Shown: positions 25,774-31,953 of the stretch, in pieces
Layout: each line of letters starts with the position of its first letter
Numbering within the stretch: position 1 is the first letter of the stretch
Assembly (NCBI GenBank): GCA_038200275.1
Contig: JBBPYC010000057.1
Location: 1 to 34,214, forward strand
From: JBBPYC01 sp038200275
GTDB lineage: Bacteria > Pseudomonadota > Gammaproteobacteria > Burkholderiales > Burkholderiaceae_C
Length of the DNA: 34,214 nucleotides
Reading direction: 5' to 3'
The notes under the pieces: generated by a model
Database searches by the model: none
What the model was told of the DNA's origin: nothing
What the model saw: the letters and a program-made list of their open reading frames with translations, nothing else
Made by a program: the position numbers and the translations under genes

Positions 25774-25858
25774 GCAATGACCATTGCCCCTATCGCCAGC
25801 ACTCGCCAGAGAGAAACACGGGGTTTCTCACAAGTGCTTTGTGGCGAGAACCATAGGG
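25774..25858 (+). promoter_or_regulatory. Structured leader upstream of the AlpA-like gene
   Basis: Dyads follow one another: GCAATG-AC-CATTGC (25774-25787), CCCTAT (25788-25793) with ATAGGG (25853-25858), CTCGCCA (25802-25808) with TGGCGAG (25842-25848), and GAGAAAC-ACGGG-GTTTCTC (25811-25829). The last three are nested, so the transcript can fold into one long interrupted hairpin ending just before the ATG at 25866. GCACT (25799-25803) / AGTGC (25834-25838) offers an alternative fold. P4-type satellites control their replication operon with a structured RNA (CI) at this place, so a regulatory RNA is plausible but not shown. Confidence 0.45.
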
Positions 25859-25865
25859 CTTATCA

Positions 25866-26117
25866 ATGGCAATCCTCAGGCTGCCTGCCGTCAAGGCGGA
25901 AACAGGTCAACGCTCTGACACGAGCATCTACAACGCGATCCGCGCTGGGCTTTTTACGACGCCGGTAAGGATCGGCGTTAGGTCTGTCGGCCGGCCCCAA
26001 CGAGAAGTCGATTCAATCATCGCCGCGCGCATTGCCGGCAAATCAGACAACGACGTTCGCGAGCTGGTCAAGCGCCTGCACGCCGAGCGCATTGAGCTGT
26101 TTGAAGGGGTGCAGTAA
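25866..26117 (+). CDS. AlpA-family excisionase/transcriptional regulator-like protein
   Basis: This 83-residue protein (MAILRLPAVKAETGQRSDTS, then IYNAIRAGLFTTPVRIG and GRPQREVDSIIAARIAG) has the winged-helix pattern of AlpA/MerR-like excisionase proteins. These bind DNA and turn on excision or early genes of satellites and prophages. Its stop overlaps the ATG of the primase gene (TAATG), so they are coupled. It is the first gene of the replication operon. Confidence 0.8.
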   Translation: MAILRLPAVKAETGQRSDTSIYNAIRAGLFTTPVRIGVRSVGRPQREVDSIIAARIAGKSDNDVRELVKRLHAERIELFEGVQ

Positions 26118-27133
26118 TGCAAAACCCCGACCGCACCATGATGAGCGCGACCGGGGCCTCGAATCAGAAACCGCACGCTGATTCTACCGCCACGACCCGT
26201 TTTTCCTATCAACCGCACGACCCGCCGATTCGCGTTAATCGTGCCCGACTTGATCGCCCTGATGGCGACAGGAAGCGCAGCCAAATCGAATGGCGCGACT
26301 ACGAGGCCGGCGAGCATCGTATCCCCTGCCCGGCCTGCGGGCGCGGCGGCTCGGACAAGACCGCCGGCCTGACGATCGACGGCGGCGGCCGGGGCGTGAT
26401 GCACTGCTTTCGCTGCGCCTATGTCGAGACATCCAGCCCCGATTGCGACGCAATGACGCCGGCCGAGCGCACGGCCATGCAGCAGCGCCTGCAGGCCGCC
26501 CAGCGCGAACGTGACGCCGATCGCCGTTTCACTCAGCAACAGGCCGCCTGTGAGGCGCAGCGGCGCTGGTCTGCGGCCACGCCGGCAACGACGTCTCCGT
26601 ACCTGTCCACGAAGGGCATTGGCGCGCACGGCAGCCGCGTCGAGAGGGATCATCTGCTGATCGCGATGCACGACCCGGCCGGCACCGTGCGCAGCTTGCA
26701 GACCATCACCCCGGACGGCAGCAAGCGCTTCCTGCCCGGCGGCGCCGTGCGCGGCCTGATGCACCTGATCGGCCGGCCCAGCGGCAACGTGATCGTCTGC
26801 GAAGGCTTTGCCACCGGCGCGTCGATCCACGAAGCCACCGGCTCTGCGGTCGCAGTCGCGTTCAATTGCGGCAACCTGGAGCCAGTGGCCAGGGCGATCC
26901 GCGCCCGGTTCCCGCGCCTGTCGATCGTCATCGCCGCCGACGACGACTGGTGCACCGAGGGCAACCCCGGTCGCACCAAAGCGACGGAGGCGGCGCTTGC
27001 CGTCGGCGGTGTGGTCATGCTGCCTTACTTCCCGGCTCAGCGTTCGAAGAAGGCAACCGACTTCAACGACCTGCACCAGCTCGCCGGCCCTGCTGCCGTG
27101 CGCGCGTGCTTCGCCGAAGTGGAGGTGCTGTGA
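26117..27133 (+). CDS. Zinc-finger and TOPRIM domain primase-like protein
   Basis: This 338-residue protein has a CHC2-like zinc-binding domain with C71/C74 (CPAC) and C97/C100 (CFRC). A helical linker and a TOPRIM domain follow, with E229 in NVIVCEGFATGASIHEA and the acidic DDD at 275-277 in IVIAADDDW. This is the layout of the primase part of P4 alpha-type replication proteins; the helicase part is encoded by the next gene. It probably makes primers at the element's origin. Coupled to both neighbours: it starts on the alpA stop (TAATG) and ends on the next start (TGATG). Confidence 0.88.
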   Translation: MQNPDRTMMSATGASNQKPHADSTATTRFSYQPHDPPIRVNRARLDRPDGDRKRSQIEWRDYEAGEHRIPCPACGRGGSDKTAGLTIDGGGRGVMHCFRCAYVETSSPDCDAMTPAERTAMQQRLQAAQRERDADRRFTQQQAACEAQRRWSAATPATTSPYLSTKGIGAHGSRVERDHLLIAMHDPAGTVRSLQTITPDGSKRFLPGGAVRGLMHLIGRPSGNVIVCEGFATGASIHEATGSAVAVAFNCGNLEPVARAIRARFPRLSIVIAADDDWCTEGNPGRTKATEAALAVGGVVMLPYFPAQRSKKATDFNDLHQLAGPAAVRACFAEVEVL

Positions 27134-29040
27134 TGGACGACTTCACCAATGCGCAGGTAACAGAGGTTTCAGGGGTACAAGCCAGCAACGATGCGGGTTC
27201 GGCCGATACCCCACGCGGGACTGACGAGGTAACAGGGGTTGCAGCACCGACTGCGGCGCCTTCGATCATTCCTGCCGAACGGGACCGGCCGACGTTCGTG
27301 GTCGTCGACGACTGGTGCGACGAAGCCGGACGACCGGATCCGCAAAGCAAGAGCGGCAAGTACCGCCCCGGGGTCTGGTACTTCGGCATCAAAGCGAGCA
27401 GGCAAGGCGGACCGCCGCAACTGACGCAGCAGTGGATTTGCAGTCCGCTGCATGTGGACGCGGTCACCACCGACCCGAGCGACGGCAACTTCGGGCGGCA
27501 GCTGCGCTTTCGCACCACGCTTAAGAAGTGGCGCAACTGGGCAATGCCGATGGAGCTGCTCAAGGGCGACGGCAGCGAGCTGCGCGGCGAACTGCTGTCG
27601 ATGGGGGTGGAGATTGATCCGGCTGCGCGCCACCTGCTTTTGGCCTACCTACAAGCGACGGCGCCGGAGAGGAGGATCCGCTGCGCACTGCAGACCGGTT
27701 GGGACAGCACCGACGGCAAAGCGTTCGTCCTGCCCGACACCGTGATCGGGCCGCGTGCGGCGAGCGTCATCTACCAAAACGGCGAGCGCGGGCACGATGA
27801 GTACACCCAAGCCGGCACCCTGCCCGGCTGGCAGGCCGGTGTTGCGTCGCGTGCGGTGGGCAATCCGCTCCTGATGCTCGGGCTGAGTGCGGGATTCGCC
27901 GGACCAGTGCTCGCACGCTGCCACGCTGAGAGCGGCGGCATCCATTTCGTCGACCACAGCTCCGCCGGCAAAACCTCCATTGTCAAAGCGGCCTGCTCGG
28001 TCTGGGGCGGGCCGAACTTCAAACGCAGCTGGCGAGCCACCACGAATGGGATGGAGGGGGTCGCCGCGCTGTTTAATGATTCGCTGCTCGCACTCGATGA
28101 GATCGGCGAGTGTGATCCGCGCGAGGTCGGCACCATTGTCTACAGCCTGGGCAACGGGCAGGGCAAGCAGCGGGCCAGCCGCACCGGCTCGGCGCGCTCT
28201 GTGGCGCGATGGCGTTGCTCCGTGCTGTCCTCGGGCGAGCACACCCTTGGCACCACGATGGCTGAGGGCGGACACCGCATCAAGGCGGGTCAGTCGGTGC
28301 GGCTGCTGGACGTGCCGTCGACGCGCACCTACGGCGCCTGGGACGATCTGCAGGGGCATGATGGCGGCGCCGCGTTCTCGGACGCGCTGTGCCAGCAGGC
28401 CGCCACCCACTACGGGCATGCCGGCCGTGCGTTCCTGGAGCGGCTGACACGCGACCATGATGCGGACTTCACGGAAATGCTGGATGCAATCAAGGCGCGG
28501 CCAGAATTCCAGGTGGCTCCGGACGCCGGGCAGGACAAGCGCGCGGCGGCACGCTTCGCGTTGCTTGCGCTGGCCGGTGAGTTGGCAACCGAGTACGGCG
28601 TGACGGGTTGGCCGGAGGGCGCGGCGATCGATGCGGCAGCGATCGGCTTCAAGGCCTGGCGTACCTTGCGTGGCGGCGGCAATCTCGAACGCGATCAGGT
28701 GGCCGACCGCATGCTGAGCTTCATCGAGCGGCACGGCGACAGTCGCTTCTCAAACGTCGACGGCGACGACGAGCACCGTGCCGCGATGGTGCGCGACCGC
28801 GCCGGCTGGTGGCAGGACGAGGCCGGCCGCAGGCTTTACCTGCTCACGGCCGACGGCATGCGCGAGGCGATGAAGGGCATCGACTTCAGCCGGGCGCTCG
28901 ATGGGTTGCAGGAGGCGGGCGCCATCGAGGCGCCAGGGGCCGACGGCAAGCGTGCACGCACGCGGCGCATCCAGGGTCGCACAGTCAAGGTCTATGTCGT
29001 CGATCCGGCGCGGCTGGAAGGCGCAAGGGGGGCCACATGA
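27133..29040 (+). CDS. DUF927-type helicase/ATPase of the replication module
   Basis: This 635-residue protein starts with a low-complexity tail containing repeats of V-T-x-V-x-G-V (residues 9-37). The DUF927 domain follows (about 55-330), and the P-loop ATPase region has Walker A SSAGKTS at 276-282 and Walker B LLALDEIGEC around 318-327 (D322, E323). The C-terminal part has a winged-helix-like domain (REAMKGIDFSRALDGLQEAG). Such proteins are the helicase partner of stand-alone TOPRIM primases in mobile elements. Its stop overlaps the next gene (ATGA). Confidence 0.85.
   Translation: MDDFTNAQVTEVSGVQASNDAGSADTPRGTDEVTGVAAPTAAPSIIPAERDRPTFVVVDDWCDEAGRPDPQSKSGKYRPGVWYFGIKASRQGGPPQLTQQWICSPLHVDAVTTDPSDGNFGRQLRFRTTLKKWRNWAMPMELLKGDGSELRGELLSMGVEIDPAARHLLLAYLQATAPERRIRCALQTGWDSTDGKAFVLPDTVIGPRAASVIYQNGERGHDEYTQAGTLPGWQAGVASRAVGNPLLMLGLSAGFAGPVLARCHAESGGIHFVDHSSAGKTSIVKAACSVWGGPNFKRSWRATTNGMEGVAALFNDSLLALDEIGECDPREVGTIVYSLGNGQGKQRASRTGSARSVARWRCSVLSSGEHTLGTTMAEGGHRIKAGQSVRLLDVPSTRTYGAWDDLQGHDGGAAFSDALCQQAATHYGHAGRAFLERLTRDHDADFTEMLDAIKARPEFQVAPDAGQDKRAAARFALLALAGELATEYGVTGWPEGAAIDAAAIGFKAWRTLRGGGNLERDQVADRMLSFIERHGDSRFSNVDGDDEHRAAMVRDRAGWWQDEAGRRLYLLTADGMREAMKGIDFSRALDGLQEAGAIEAPGADGKRARTRRIQGRTVKVYVVDPARLEGARGAT
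27156..27242. repeat. Two forward copies of a GGTAACAGGGGTTTC-like repeat in the helicase gene start
   Basis: GGTAACAGAGGTTTCAGGGG (27156-27175) and GAGGTAACAGGGGTTGC (27226-27242) share a core. Inverted copies occur at 29135-29149 and 29204-29218 in the zinc-ribbon gene. Confidence 0.6.
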
Positions 29041-29612
29041 GCTTGGAAGCGTTGTTGACGCGGCTGCGCTGTCCGGGCACCGCTGCGGCAGTCCCGTCGA
29101 AGGGGGCGGCGCCGGTGGGCGCACCCACGGGGGAAACCCCTGAAACCTCCGACAACCCAGCCGGGGTAACGGCGCAACCCGCGCCAGCATTGGGGTGCAC
29201 CCATGAAACCCCTGTTACCCCGCCATCGTCGAGACCCGACGCGGTGAGCGATGCGCTGTTCGATCCGGACCGCGGGTGCTGGCCAGCGAGCGGCGCCATG
29301 AACACCGGCGAGATCGACGCCATGATCGGCCGCATCGAGCAATTCACCGAGCAGGGCCTGGCGAGCGATGAGGCCGAGCAGTTGGCCGACCGGCTCGTCG
29401 TCCGCGACCGCGAGCAGGACGACCGGCGGTCCTGCTTCGAATGCGCGCACCTGATGGGCTCCCGGGCAGTTCGGCGCTGCAGCAACTGTCGCACGGCGGG
29501 TATTGCGCTGCGGCGCAGCGATGCACGCATTGGGCGCGACTTTGGGCTGCTATTGCAACGCTGCGACGGGTTTGCGGACCCATCATCTCAGCAAGAAGGA
29601 GAAACACCATGA
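29037..29612 (+). CDS. Zinc-ribbon-like hypothetical protein of the replication operon
   Basis: This 191-residue protein starts at the ATG at 29037, which overlaps the helicase stop (ATGA). The first 85 residues are Ala/Pro/Thr-rich and disordered. A helical segment follows (NTGEIDAMIGRIEQFTEQGL, DEAEQLADRLVVRDREQDDR). The C-terminus has CFECAHL and CSNC, which could hold zinc, then DARIGRDFGLLLQRCDGF. Proteins with this tail occur in similar element operons; their role is not known. Its stop overlaps the SSB start (ATGA). Confidence 0.75.
   Translation: MSLEALLTRLRCPGTAAAVPSKGAAPVGAPTGETPETSDNPAGVTAQPAPALGCTHETPVTPPSSRPDAVSDALFDPDRGCWPASGAMNTGEIDAMIGRIEQFTEQGLASDEAEQLADRLVVRDREQDDRRSCFECAHLMGSRAVRRCSNCRTAGIALRRSDARIGRDFGLLLQRCDGFADPSSQQEGETP
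29135..29218. repeat. Two inverted copies of the GGTAACAGGGGTTTC-like repeat
   Basis: AACCCCTGAAACCTC (29135-29149) and GAAACCCCTGTTACC (29204-29218) are reverse complements of the motifs at 27156 and 27228. Here they encode ETPETS and ETPVTP, so the identity is at DNA level and not protein level. Confidence 0.6.
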
Positions 29613-29959
29613 TCGACGCCCTCATCGCGGGGAAGCTCTACGGCACGCCCGAGCAGCGCACCGGCAAAAGCGGCAAGCCGTTCGTCGTGGCCAAGGTGCG
29701 GGCCGCCGTCGGCGGCGACGAGCAGGCGGTCTTCGTCAACGTGCTCGCATTTAACGAGGGGGTACAGGCCGCGCTGCTCGCGCTCGACGACGGCTGCGCG
29801 GTGGCTTTAAGCGGCAGCATCACCCCGAAGGCCTGGACCGACAAGGAGGGCAATGCACGGCCGAGCCTGGACATGATCGCGGCAGCCGTGCTCACGCCGT
29901 ACCACGTCAAACGGCGGCGACTGGCTGCAACCGGAGAAACCCATGAACGAACCGAATAA
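29609..29959 (+). CDS. Single-stranded DNA-binding protein-like (SSB)
   Basis: This 116-residue OB-fold protein reads MIDALIAGKLYGTPEQRTGK, then SGKPFVVAKVR, AVFVNVLAFN and VALSGSITPKAWTDKEGN. This matches short SSB-like proteins of mobile elements and lacks the acidic tail (DDDIPF) of the host SSB. It probably coats single-stranded DNA during replication of the element. AAGGAG is seven bases before the ATG; the start overlaps the previous stop (ATGA) and its end overlaps the next gene by 17 bases. Confidence 0.85.
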   Translation: MIDALIAGKLYGTPEQRTGKSGKPFVVAKVRAAVGGDEQAVFVNVLAFNEGVQAALLALDDGCAVALSGSITPKAWTDKEGNARPSLDMIAAAVLTPYHVKRRRLAATGETHERTE

Positions 29960-30392
29960 TGACGGCAAAGAATCGTTGAACCATGGGACCGGTGGCCGCT
30001 TCGTCAAAGGCAACCGCGCCTCGCGCGGACGTCCGCCTGGGCGCGGCGCCGTGGCCGAGCTGCGCGAGAAGCTGGCGCAGGACGTGGACAAGGTGATCGA
30101 CGTGCTGCGCGCGCAAGCGCTGGCCGGCGACCCGCAGGCCCTTCGCATCCTGCTCGACCGCGTGCTGCCGGCGCTGCGGCCGGTGGAGCAGGCGCAGCCA
30201 CTGGCGCTGCCCGAGGGCGCGACCCTCACCGAGTCGGGCCGCGCGGTGCTGGCCGCCGTGGCTGCCGGGGAACTGGCGACCGGGCAAGGCGCGCAACTGC
30301 TGACGGCCATCGGGACGCTGGCGAAGGTCTCGGCGGTCGACGAGCTGGCCGCACGCATCACGGCGCTGGAGGAACGACGTGCAACGCCTTGA
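29943..30392 (+). CDS. DUF5681-like protein
   Basis: This 149-residue protein begins MNEPNNDGKESLNHGTGGRF, then VKGNRASRGRPPGRGAVAEL. The G-G-R-F-x-K-G-N-x-x-S-x-G-R-P-x-G pattern is the DUF5681 signature, found in phage and integrative elements. A helical C-terminus follows (VIDVLRAQALAGDPQALRIL...). GGAG lies eight bases before the ATG. The arginine-rich N-terminus could contact DNA. Function is not known; a link with packaging or replication is inference. Confidence 0.78.
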   Translation: MNEPNNDGKESLNHGTGGRFVKGNRASRGRPPGRGAVAELREKLAQDVDKVIDVLRAQALAGDPQALRILLDRVLPALRPVEQAQPLALPEGATLTESGRAVLAAVAAGELATGQGAQLLTAIGTLAKVSAVDELAARITALEERRATP

Positions 30393-30591
30393 GCGGCGAA
30401 TCGCGGACCTGGAACGCGTCAGCGGCAGCCTCCAACCACCGCGGCTGGTCGCCACCTTCATCGATTCGCAGCGCGGACTGGTCTCTGCACGGCGATGGAG
30501 CGGTGAATGGATCAGGCGGGCGCACGATGAAACCGAAGCGCAGTTCAGCGAGCGCGTGGATCGGTGGGCGAACGAAGATGCCTCGCCTTGA
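30379..30591 (+). CDS. Small coiled-coil hypothetical protein
   Basis: This 70-residue protein from a GTG at 30379 has GAGGA ten bases upstream and a 14-base overlap with the previous gene. It begins with a heptad-like helix (QRLERRIADLERVSGSLQPP), then VATFIDSQRGLVSARRW and a C-terminal helix. The overlap and ribosome site support it as a real last gene of the operon. Confidence 0.65.
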   Translation: MQRLERRIADLERVSGSLQPPRLVATFIDSQRGLVSARRWSGEWIRRAHDETEAQFSERVDRWANEDASP

Positions 30592-30718
30592 TGCCCGAGT
30601 CACCAAGTTCAAGCAGGCAAAGGATCAGGTGGACCGCAAGGCCCTGACGGATGAGCAGCCTTCGGATTGCGCGCGAACGGTGCCAACGGGCGCTCCTGCA
30701 TGTACGCCGCGGTGCTGA
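30578..30718 (+). CDS. Possible small protein at the end of the operon
   Basis: A 46-codon frame begins MPRLDARVTKFKQAKDQVDR with KALTDEQ and overlaps the preceding gene by 14 bases. The first half has coding character (charged helix); the second half (CARTVPTGAPACTPRC) does not. It may be the truncated start of a gene whose rest was lost at this junction. No strong ribosome site. Confidence 0.3.
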   Translation: MPRLDARVTKFKQAKDQVDRKALTDEQPSDCARTVPTGAPACTPRC

Positions 30719-31061
30719 CGCGGGCGGGACGGCGTCCGAGTGCGTGGCGAGTCGTGCACCACGACCCGGAGCGGGTGCGCAATCGCGCAGCGGGTGGAGG
30801 CGCACCGATCAGCGCGTGTTGGAGCATGAGCTCGCGGGCCATTGAGGCCTGCGCGACGCCTTCAGCGAGAAGTTTGGACGGCAATCAGGGACGAAAGCGA
30901 GCCAACGCCAAACTCAGTCCAGCATCCATTGAATGACCGCCATGCAGGGCGGATTCAACCGGTCGATGCAACGGTTTGGCTGAACACCTCAGCCGGCGGC
31001 TATCACTTTCCGCTTCGGAGCCGCACTCAACGACGACCCCAGAAGTTAAACCATCGTCCAA
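30719..31061. other. Non-coding junction between replication operon and cargo
   Basis: Frames on both strands here lack ribosome sites, known motifs and conserved-looking blocks. GC is high up to about 30850 and drops after it. This may be a recombination junction where cargo was exchanged. No terminal repeats or transposase are seen. Confidence 0.4.
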
Positions 31062-31355
31062 GTGGCGGTCCTGCTTTTGGCAACGGCGATCGCGCCCTTG
31101 ACTGGCACTGACTCAGCGCAAATTAGCGCACTGACTGCTGGCAAATCTGTAGCAGCGGCACAGCCCCTCAGCAAAGCCCGCTTTAAGGTTGACTGCAGAC
31201 GCAACCTTCGTGCTCTGATCGAGCACAAGGGACCACTTGCGTTCGCGTACGCACTAGACGATCATTTCTCTAGCGTCGGCCCGCTGGTGGGCCGCGGAAT
31301 CGGGAGTGTCCTTGATCACCTACTTAACCAACGAACTGGTGCCTCGCAGCCTTAG
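31062..31355 (+). CDS. Hypothetical small protein, first gene of the cargo unit
   Basis: This is a 97-residue frame from a GTG at 31062, opened by an in-frame stop just upstream. It begins with a hydrophobic stretch (AVLLLATAIAPL). A basic middle follows (KARFKVDCRRNLRALIEHKG), then an amphipathic region (FAYALDDHFSSVGPLVGRGI with GSVLDHLL). It overlaps the next gene by 50 bases. Codon use resembles that of the next two genes more than the rest of the element. No family recognised, and the true start is uncertain. Confidence 0.45.
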   Translation: MAVLLLATAIAPLTGTDSAQISALTAGKSVAAAQPLSKARFKVDCRRNLRALIEHKGPLAFAYALDDHFSSVGPLVGRGIGSVLDHLLNQRTGASQP

Positions 31356-31953
31356 GGCCGCTGGGCTCGACAACTGCATTGTCGATGCGATGACGGATCG
31401 CGAATTTAACGTCGCTCGGATGGCGCTGGTGGCTGCGCTCAGCGAAGGCGCATCTTGCGGAGTTGTGAGGGTCACCGATCCGGCCACCGACCGGCCGCCC
31501 TCTTTGAGCAGCTTCCTGTGCTTGGGCACGCCTGACGGCGCTGACGAGAAGGTGTTAGCTTTCAGCTTGACCCACTTGGCAAGCGAGGGGCTATTCCCAA
31601 TCCTTGGCCTGCTTTTCGCCGCGTTCAGCGGCGAGTTGAGCGTTAGCAGCTTGGAAAGCGTTGCGACGGCGGGCCGCGCACTCTGGACAAGCGCCGCACT
31701 CCTGAAATCGCCAGACGACGACAACGCGCTTGAGGCGTTGCGCGCGTTCGGCAAGAGCAAGCTCGCGCTGGCCGGCACTGGCCAGGCTTATCCGACCAAC
31801 GCCAATATCGCAGCGCAGTGCAGCCTTACGCCGAACGTCTTGGCAAACGCGCTCGCGCGCCTCGAAGCGCTAAAGATTATTAAGTCCATGCAAGGGGGCA
31901 GCGTCGTCGGGCGCTACGAAGACGCCGACAACGCCTGGGCGGCTTGCCTGTGA
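31306..31953 (+). CDS. Hypothetical protein with C-terminal winged-helix-like region, cargo unit
   Basis: This 215-residue protein starts at a GTG (31306) with a purine-rich CGGGA just upstream. The body is helical and not recognised (FNVARMALVAALSEGASCGV, then SSFLCLGTPDGADEKVLAFS). The C-terminal 55 residues (YPTNANIAAQCSLTPNVLAN, ALARLEALKIIKSMQGGS, then VVGRYED) fit a winged helix: a recognition helix, then a turn and a basic wing. It may be the regulator or sensor of the unit. Its stop overlaps the next start (GTGA), so the two are translationally coupled. Confidence 0.7.
   Translation: MSLITYLTNELVPRSLRAAGLDNCIVDAMTDREFNVARMALVAALSEGASCGVVRVTDPATDRPPSLSSFLCLGTPDGADEKVLAFSLTHLASEGLFPILGLLFAAFSGELSVSSLESVATAGRALWTSAALLKSPDDDNALEALRAFGKSKLALAGTGQAYPTNANIAAQCSLTPNVLANALARLEALKIIKSMQGGSVVGRYEDADNAWAACL

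Noticed and set aside
25777..25968. 63-codon frame starting MTIAPIASTRQRETRGF
   Set aside because: It overlaps the hairpin-rich leader and runs into the AlpA-like gene in another frame; no ribosome site. The dyad structure explains the sequence better, though a leader peptide is not excluded.
27649..28734. 361-codon minus-strand frame
   Set aside because: Antisense to the DUF927 ATPase gene, which has Walker motifs and overlapping neighbours.
30609..30884. 91-codon minus-strand frame in the junction
   Set aside because: No start context and no conserved pattern; it overlaps other equally weak frames on both strands.
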